13,453 nt of DNA, taken from contig JAAUPT010000014.1 of assembly GCA_012032965.1 (NCBI GenBank), positions 1 through 13,453 of the forward strand, given 5' to 3'. Source of the stretch: Nitrospira sp. Lineage in GTDB: Bacteria; Nitrospirota; Nitrospiria; Nitrospirales; Nitrospiraceae. The position numbers and the translations under genes are program-made. Shown in pieces: positions 9,267 through 13,453 of the stretch. How positions within the stretch are numbered: position 1 is the stretch's first letter; each line of letters starts with the position of its first letter. The notes beneath the pieces were generated by a model. It worked only from the letters and a program-made list of their open reading frames with translations, was not told the origin of the DNA and did not search any database.

Positions 9267-10366
9267 CGTTCTCTCGCGACCAGATCGGCCAGCTCTTCAT
9301 GGTAGGGTTCGACGGGACCACCGTCTCGTCAGACCTGGCCGGGTTTATCAGGGAATATAAGCCGGGTGGAGTCATCCTCTTCGCAAGAAACCTTGAATCG
9401 GCTGAACAAATCGTTGCCTTAACGAACGAGCTTCAGCACTGCAGTTTGCAGGTCCCACTCCTGATCTCGATCGATCAAGAAGGCGGCCGTGTCTCACGGT
9501 TGCCCAAAGAATTCACCATTTTCCCCCCGTGTGAAGTTCTGGGGCGATGTCATTCTTCAGAATTGGCCTATGCGGCGGCGGCCACGACGGCGAAGGAACT
9601 CAAAGCCGTCGGCATCAACATGAATATGTCTCCCGTACTGGATGTGAACAGCAATCCCTTGAATCCGGTGATCGGCGATCGGGCATTCGGCGCAAACCCT
9701 GATATCGTGTCTGAATTAGGATTGGCCACTGTGGGGGGACTTCAGGACCATGATATCGTCGCCTGTGGAAAACACTTTCCTGGGCATGGTGACACCAACT
9801 CGGACTCGCATAAAGAATTGCCTATCGTGACGGCGCATCGGGCACGACTCGAACACATTGAGTTTCCTCCTTTTCGACACGCGGTTGCGAACGGTGTGGC
9901 CACATTGATGACCGCCCACGTTGTCTATAGGGCTCTGGACGAGACTCGCCCAGCGACGCTCTCTCCAACGATCATCGGGAGATTCCTTCGTGAAGAGTTG
10001 TATTATGACGGCGTTGTCCTGACGGACGATCTCGAGATGCATGCCATTATCGATCATTACGGCATTGGAGATGCAACCGTGCAGGCCATTCAGGCCGGCT
10101 GCGACATGCCATTGATCTGCAAAGATCGTAACAGAATCGTCACGGCCTTTCACGCCGTTGAGAAAGCCGCAACCTCCGGTGACCTTTCTGAAGGACGACT
10201 GGCACAATCCTTTGCTCGGATCCGACGATTAAAAGAGCGGTTCTTGCGTTCCTATCGACCGGTGACGATTTCTGATGCAAGACTCGTAGTCGGCTGCCGA
10301 AGCCATCGGACTCTCTTGCGTTCCATCTACCAAGCTCGAGAACGACTCGGGAAGACGGACGTCTGA
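9263..10366 (+). CDS. nagZ: Beta-N-acetylhexosaminidase, GH3 family
   Basis: Hydrolyses GlcNAc from 1,6-anhydro-MurNAc peptides, or GlcNAc-MurNAc, in cytoplasmic peptidoglycan recycling. The protein has 367 aa, the usual size for the single-domain form, with no signal peptide, so it is cytoplasmic. GH3 signatures are IDQEGGRVSRL (about 70-80), the NagZ motif KHFPGHGDTNSDSH (170-183) with the Asp-His acid/base pair D181/H183, and VVLTDDLEM with probable nucleophile D255. The ATG overlaps the pepA stop in ATGA. The frame is intact. About 40 residues after the TIM barrel (to SARLVVGCRSHRT-like sequence) are not diagnostic. Related GH3 enzymes act on other beta-glucosides, but the KHFPGHG...DSH loop is specific to the NagZ branch. 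Confidence 0.93.
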   Translation: MTFSRDQIGQLFMVGFDGTTVSSDLAGFIREYKPGGVILFARNLESAEQIVALTNELQHCSLQVPLLISIDQEGGRVSRLPKEFTIFPPCEVLGRCHSSELAYAAAATTAKELKAVGINMNMSPVLDVNSNPLNPVIGDRAFGANPDIVSELGLATVGGLQDHDIVACGKHFPGHGDTNSDSHKELPIVTAHRARLEHIEFPPFRHAVANGVATLMTAHVVYRALDETRPATLSPTIIGRFLREELYYDGVVLTDDLEMHAIIDHYGIGDATVQAIQAGCDMPLICKDRNRIVTAFHAVEKAATSGDLSEGRLAQSFARIRRLKERFLRSYRPVTISDARLVVGCRSHRTLLRSIYQARERLGKTDV

Positions 10367-10493
10367 TCACAGTCTCTTTTTCATTCCCAAAACCTGAGAT
10401 CAACCTCGTAGGATTAACCCATATCGCGACAGATCTACTTCTCCAGCAGCCTTGCCCCTTTGTCACCTCTTGTGGCATCATGAGCATTCCTTG

Positions 10494-10498
10494 GGAGG
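10494..10498 (+). promoter_or_regulatory. Ribosome binding site choosing the start at 10504
   Basis: GGAGG, within GGGAGGG (10493-10499), stands 5 nt before ATG 10504. The upstream in-frame ATG at 10480 has no such signal, so 10504 is the better start. Confidence 0.65.
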
Positions 10499-10503
10499 GC
10501 CTT

Positions 10504-11079
10504 ATGGCCTCATTGCTCGAGTACGTCGGATCCGTCCATATCTTTCTCGGACCCTACAGGGGTAATCCGATCGCACTGTATTTGCGGCGTACCGAATCCG
10601 AGTGCCAAATTGGACCCAAGGTCTACCCTTGGAACGATGTCATGGGAATTGGAGAAACACCAAACAAAGCTGCTGCTGATTTTGAAGAAAAATGGAAAAC
10701 CAATGGTTTAACGACAACCATGTATTCGGGTCCGGCGTGGGAAAAAGGGATTAAGCCCGAAAAACCCGCTCCACCAAAGCCAGCGGCACCCCCTCCCAAG
10801 CCTGCTCCCCCAGCTACACCCGCAGCTGTGCCGGAATCTGCCGCTCCCGCACCACCGACTCCGGCTGCTCCAGCAACAACGGAAGAAGCAACCACACCCC
10901 CTGATGCAGACGCGACTATCACAGCTCCTCCTTCTGCGACACAGCCGTCCGGAAAGCCGTCTAGCCTCCTCTCGGAAGCTCGTGCACAACTCACCCGTTC
11001 GTTGAATCACGGTTGGCAGCCTGGACAGCCAATCTGCTGTGCTTCATACCATAGCCCACATAGACCAGAATGCCGATGA
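10504..11079 (+). CDS. Protein of unknown function with a Pro/Ala-rich tail
   Basis: I do not recognise a family. From the start at 10504 it has 191 aa. The N-terminal part (about 1-83) is compact and mixed (LLEYVGSVHIFLGPY, RTESECQIGPKVYPW, DFEEKWKT) and could be a small folded domain. Residues about 84-152 are low complexity, rich in Pro, Ala and Thr. There is no signal peptide or membrane segment, so it is probably cytoplasmic. The last 28 codons lie on the opposite strand of the permease gene's 3' end (89-bp overlap) and look unlike the rest, with several Cys, His and Pro. That tail may be an artefact of a base lost near 10960-11010, given the other deletions in this window. It starts 137 nt after nagZ, and I found no promoter in between. 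Confidence 0.6.
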   Translation: MASLLEYVGSVHIFLGPYRGNPIALYLRRTESECQIGPKVYPWNDVMGIGETPNKAAADFEEKWKTNGLTTTMYSGPAWEKGIKPEKPAPPKPAAPPPKPAPPATPAAVPESAAPAPPTPAAPATTEEATTPPDADATITAPPSATQPSGKPSSLLSEARAQLTRSLNHGWQPGQPICCASYHSPHRPECR

Positions 11080-12437
11080 TAGTCCAGACCACAAAGCGGA
11101 TCCATGTCGCCTGCGGCAATCCAGCCATAAGGTAGAGACACGCTGCGATGCTCAAGATCGGTACAAGAGGCATAAATGGAAGGCGAAAGGGTCGAGCTTG
11201 ATCGGGCTTCGTATATCGAAGCAGCATGACACCGAAACTGACCAATACAAAGGCGAAGAAGGTGCCAATGTTGGTCATATCGGCTGCTTCCCCGATTTGG
11301 AAGAACGCTGCCAATACTGCGACAGCCACCCCAGTCAAAATCGTCGCACGATGCGGGGTCCCGAATGTCGGATGAACTTTGGACAACCCTGGACTCAGAA
11401 GTTGGTCACGTGACATCGCAAAGAACACACGGATCTGTCCAAGCATCATGACGACCAGCACACCCGTAATGCCTGCCACGGCCCCAATCGCCACAATGGC
11501 AGCGCCCCATTTAAATCCAACGAGACTCAGCGCCTCGGCGACCGGAGCGTGAATGTCAATTTGGCTCGCAGGGACCAAGCCGGTAAGGACGGCGGCGACA
11601 GAGATATAGAGCACCGTGCACACAGCCAATGAACAAAGGATCCCTAATGGAACGTCTCGCTGGGGGTTCCGAGCCTCCTCTGCGGCAGTCGAAACGGCGT
11701 CAAAACCGATGTAGGCAAAAAGATAATCGCGGCGGCGGCGCGAACTCCTTCAAACCCATTCGGCATGAAGGGTGTCCAATTCTCGGCACTCACAGCAGGA
11801 GCCCCGACGGCGATAAAGAACAGGATCACCGCAAGTTTCAAAATGACGATCACTCCGGCAGCACGAGCACTTTCTTTAATGCCCATGACGAGGATGGCGG
11901 TGACTAACAACACGATGATCGCAGCGGGGAAATTCGCGATGCTCCCTTCAGGCCCTCCAGCCCAATGCGGTGGGTTGGTCGCCCAATACGGTAGTTCCAG
12001 ACCTGCGAGCTTGAGCAAGTTGGTAAAGTAACCAGACCAGCCGATCGCGACAGCGACGCAGGCCACACCATATTCCAGAACCAGATTCCACCCCGTCAAC
12101 CAGGCGAGAAACTCCCCAAGCGTGGCATAGGAAAAGGTGTAGGCCGACCCGGCTACCGGGATCATCGCAGAGAATTCGGCGTAGCAGAGGGCGGCTAATG
12201 CGCACGTGAAGCCGGATAGGACAAAGGACAGCACAATCCCAGGCCCCGCTCCTGGACGGAGCGAGTCACCGACTATGGCCGTACCAACCAGAACAAAGAT
12301 GCCAGTCCCGATAATCGCACCGATTCCAAGGGCGGTCAGGTCCCAGGCCGTCAACGTTTTCTTAAGCCGGTGCTCTGGGCGATCGGCATCCGCCAGAATT
12401 TGATCGATGGATTCGTCCGAAGCAGGGGGTTGCTCAC
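10991..12437 (-). CDS. APC-family amino-acid permease, two frameshifts
   Basis: Inner-membrane amino-acid/polyamine/cation transporter of the APC superfamily, about 482 aa when restored and probably 12 TM helices. TM1 holds the signature GIGAIIGTGIF. Many hydrophobic segments follow, with the soluble EARNPQRDVP loop after the FFAYIGFDAVSTAAEE segment. The start is GTG at 12437 with AGGAG 5 nt upstream. That start is hidden because one A is missing near 12412 (ACGAATCC should be ACGAAATCC), which joins MSNPLLRT to KSIDQILADADRPEH. A second missing base near 11717-11721 (five Ts on the coding strand where six are needed) restores IIFFAYIGFDAVS. The specificity is unknown. It lies 144 bp downstream of the C26 hydrolase on the same strand. 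The C-terminus (DSTNG) overlaps the convergent gene. Confidence 0.88.
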
Positions 12438-12442
12438 GGTCG

Positions 12443-12447
12443 CTCCT
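12443..12447 (-). promoter_or_regulatory. Ribosome binding site of the permease (GTG start)
   Basis: AGGAG lies 5 nt before GTG 12437-12435. Without this start the frame carrying TM1 has no ATG, GTG or TTG upstream of the conserved KKTLTAWDL region, so the site is key evidence for the frameshift near 12412. Confidence 0.7.
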
Positions 12448-12581
12448 AGGCCCAAAATGTGAGAGTTCGATCCGACCGAATCAATAGCCGGAATCTTTTC
12501 ATCAGGTTAATAGACGGCAAGGGAATGGTAATACAGAATGGTGACGGCAGCTTAAAATGGTCAACACGGCTCATGTGCGAG

Positions 12582-13310
12582 TCAGACGAGCGCCCGTAAC
12601 AAGGCTTTAAATAACCGGCGATGCGCGACATGGCCCTCGAATAAGAATTCAGGATGCCATTGAACCGCAAGCATAAATCGATGGGCAGACGACTCGATCG
12701 CCTCGACGATTCCATCGGGTGCAAGGGCGCTTGCGATAAGTGATGGTGCAACCTTTTTAACCGATTGATGATGTGAGCTATTCACCATGAGGGTGTCACT
12801 TCCGATCACCCTTCTCAGCAAGCTCTTGGGTGCGATCGTGACCGCATGAGCGATATGGATCGCCTTCGTTTTCTGACGATGGTCCATCGCGCTCGGGACT
12901 TGTGCGGGAATATCCTGAAAGAGGCTCCCTCCACACGCCACATTCATGCTCTGCATTCCCCCACAGATCCCCAAGAGTGGAAGCTCCCGTATTCTAGCCT
13001 GGCGCACTACCTCCAGTTCGAAATCGGCGCGACGATCGTTGACGATCGGAAACTTGTAGCGCTTCCTTTCACCGTAGAGCCTTGGTGAAAGGTCCGGCCC
13101 GCTCCCTGTGAGCAGAAGTCCATCAACGCCATCGAGAAGCCGTCGTCGAGCAGCATGATCAGCTACGAGTGGTAGGATCAGAGGAATGCCCCCGAGTTCT
13201 TCGACGGCTCGAATATACCTGGCCCGCAGGAAGTAGGTGGGTTCCGGTCCGCCCATATCTTTCCTGTCACCAGCATGGAAGTCTGGTGTCACGCCGATGA
13301 CAGGTTTCAT
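12582..13310 (-). CDS. Class I glutamine amidotransferase-like peptidase C26 (gamma-glutamyl hydrolase type)
   Basis: Cytoplasmic hydrolase of the PuuD/peptidase C26 group, which cleaves gamma-glutamyl bonds, for example gamma-glutamyl-GABA. From ATG 13310 it has 242 aa, normal length. An in-frame start 108 bp upstream exists but would add residues encoded inside the preceding gene. MKPVIGVTPD is the typical N-terminus. The nucleophile elbow is LLGICGGMQ with C116; His219 and Glu221 sit in AVQWHPEF, and NSSHHQ is also typical of the family. The expected glycine-rich DG(L)LLTG-G loop reads GLLLTGSGPDLSP. The frame is intact. The start lies 1 nt after the stop of the upstream gene, suggesting translational coupling, and an APC permease follows 144 bp downstream. 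The substrate is inferred only at family level; a PuuD-like role in amine breakdown is possible. Confidence 0.88.
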   Translation of the reverse strand: MKPVIGVTPDFHAGDRKDMGGPEPTYFLRARYIRAVEELGGIPLILPLVADHAARRRLLDGVDGLLLTGSGPDLSPRLYGERKRYKFPIVNDRRADFELEVVRQARIRELPLLGICGGMQSMNVACGGSLFQDIPAQVPSAMDHRQKTKAIHIAHAVTIAPKSLLRRVIGSDTLMVNSSHHQSVKKVAPSLIASALAPDGIVEAIESSAHRFMLAVQWHPEFLFEGHVAHRRLFKALLRALV

Positions 13311-13311
13311 A

Positions 13312-13453
13312 TCACTGCACGGGTTCGTACGGTGAGTCGGGCTCGTACGGTGAAGACGGTGTGCCTGACATCCCCTCATTTTCAGCAGCCACGCCGAGAA
13401 AACGAACCGGTTTATCACCGCTCAAGTGTTCAGGGGTAATGAGATAGGTGCCG
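13312..13453 (-). CDS. 3' end of an unrecognised gene
   Basis: An open minus-strand frame enters from the right edge and ends with TGA at 13314-13312, one base before the C26 start codon. About 46 residues are visible, including YLITPEHLSG and VRFLGVAAENEGM, then a short repeated tail SPYEP-D-SPYEP-V. I cannot assign a family from this tail. The tight spacing argues that it is a real gene cotranscribed and coupled with the C26 hydrolase. Confidence 0.6.
   Translation of the reverse strand, partial: GTYLITPEHLSGDKPVRFLGVAAENEGMSGTPSSPYEPDSPYEPVQ
13321..13356. repeat. Short tandem repeat encoding SPYEP twice
   Basis: Two direct 18-bp units share tcgtacggtga (plus strand) and encode SPYEP-D and SPYEP-V at the end of the partial gene. 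They differ at a few positions, so they are not a perfect microsatellite. Confidence 0.6.

Noticed and set aside
10352..10385. Possible terminator after nagZ (agac/gtct pair, then a T-rich stretch)
   Set aside because: The stem is only about four pairs and the T-tract is separated from it by roughly 10 nt.
10386..10414. Possible promoter before the Pro/Ala-rich gene (TAGGAT at 10409)
   Set aside because: There is no -35-like hexamer at 16-18 nt upstream.
12480..12560. Possible promoter of the permease (TTGACC with an AT-rich stretch)
   Set aside because: The spacing to any -10-like hexamer is about 22-23 nt, too long for a credible sigma-70 promoter.

Overview
The window looks like a piece of a bacterial chromosome, most probably from a Nitrospira-like member of the Nitrospirota. 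That assignment is an inference from remembered resemblance (multi-PAS NarL-type sensor kinases, the N-terminus of the amino-acid permease, overall gene style); no phylogenetic marker here proves it. It is housekeeping and signalling DNA. I saw no mobile element, CRISPR array, phage gene or defence system, and no convincing undescribed multi-gene system.

Layout. Positions 1-2783 (minus strand, running off the left edge) hold a GAF/multi-PAS signalling protein. Positions 3087-5764 (minus) hold its paralogue, a complete five-PAS histidine kinase of the HisKA_3/NarL-partner type. Both share the N-terminal coil and first three PAS modules, and both carry a near-identical ~41-bp DNA element about 165-170 bp upstream of the start. 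A tRNA-Leu(GAG) gene lies at 6013-6096 (minus). Its consensus promoter shares its -35 region back-to-back with the promoter of a rightward HAD-family phosphatase gene (6292-6971). Then follow queE (7050-7685), pepA (7747-9266), nagZ (9263-10366, 4-bp overlap with pepA) and a Pro/Ala-rich protein of unknown function (10504-11079). On the right, reading leftward, are the 3' end of an unrecognised gene (13312-13453), a peptidase C26 / gamma-glutamyl hydrolase-like gene (12582-13310, 1 nt after it) and an APC-family amino-acid permease (10991-12437), which converges on the Pro/Ala-rich gene.

The most striking property is the number of broken reading frames. Five genes (both kinases, the HAD phosphatase, pepA and the permease) contain seven interruptions in all. 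Each is repaired by adding one base, and each fits loss of one base from a short run of identical bases. Residue conservation continues across every break and all catalytic motifs remain. I read these as residual deletion errors of a long-read assembly rather than real pseudogenes, and describe the genes as restored proteins. queE, nagZ and the C26 gene need no repair.

Functionally, the kinases would sense unknown signals and phosphorylate a LuxR/NarL-type regulator not in this window. queE supplies 7-carboxy-7-deazaguanine for queuosine. pepA and nagZ, translationally coupled, are a cytoplasmic peptidase and a peptidoglycan-recycling glucosaminidase. The C26 hydrolase and permease may act together on gamma-glutamyl or amine compounds.
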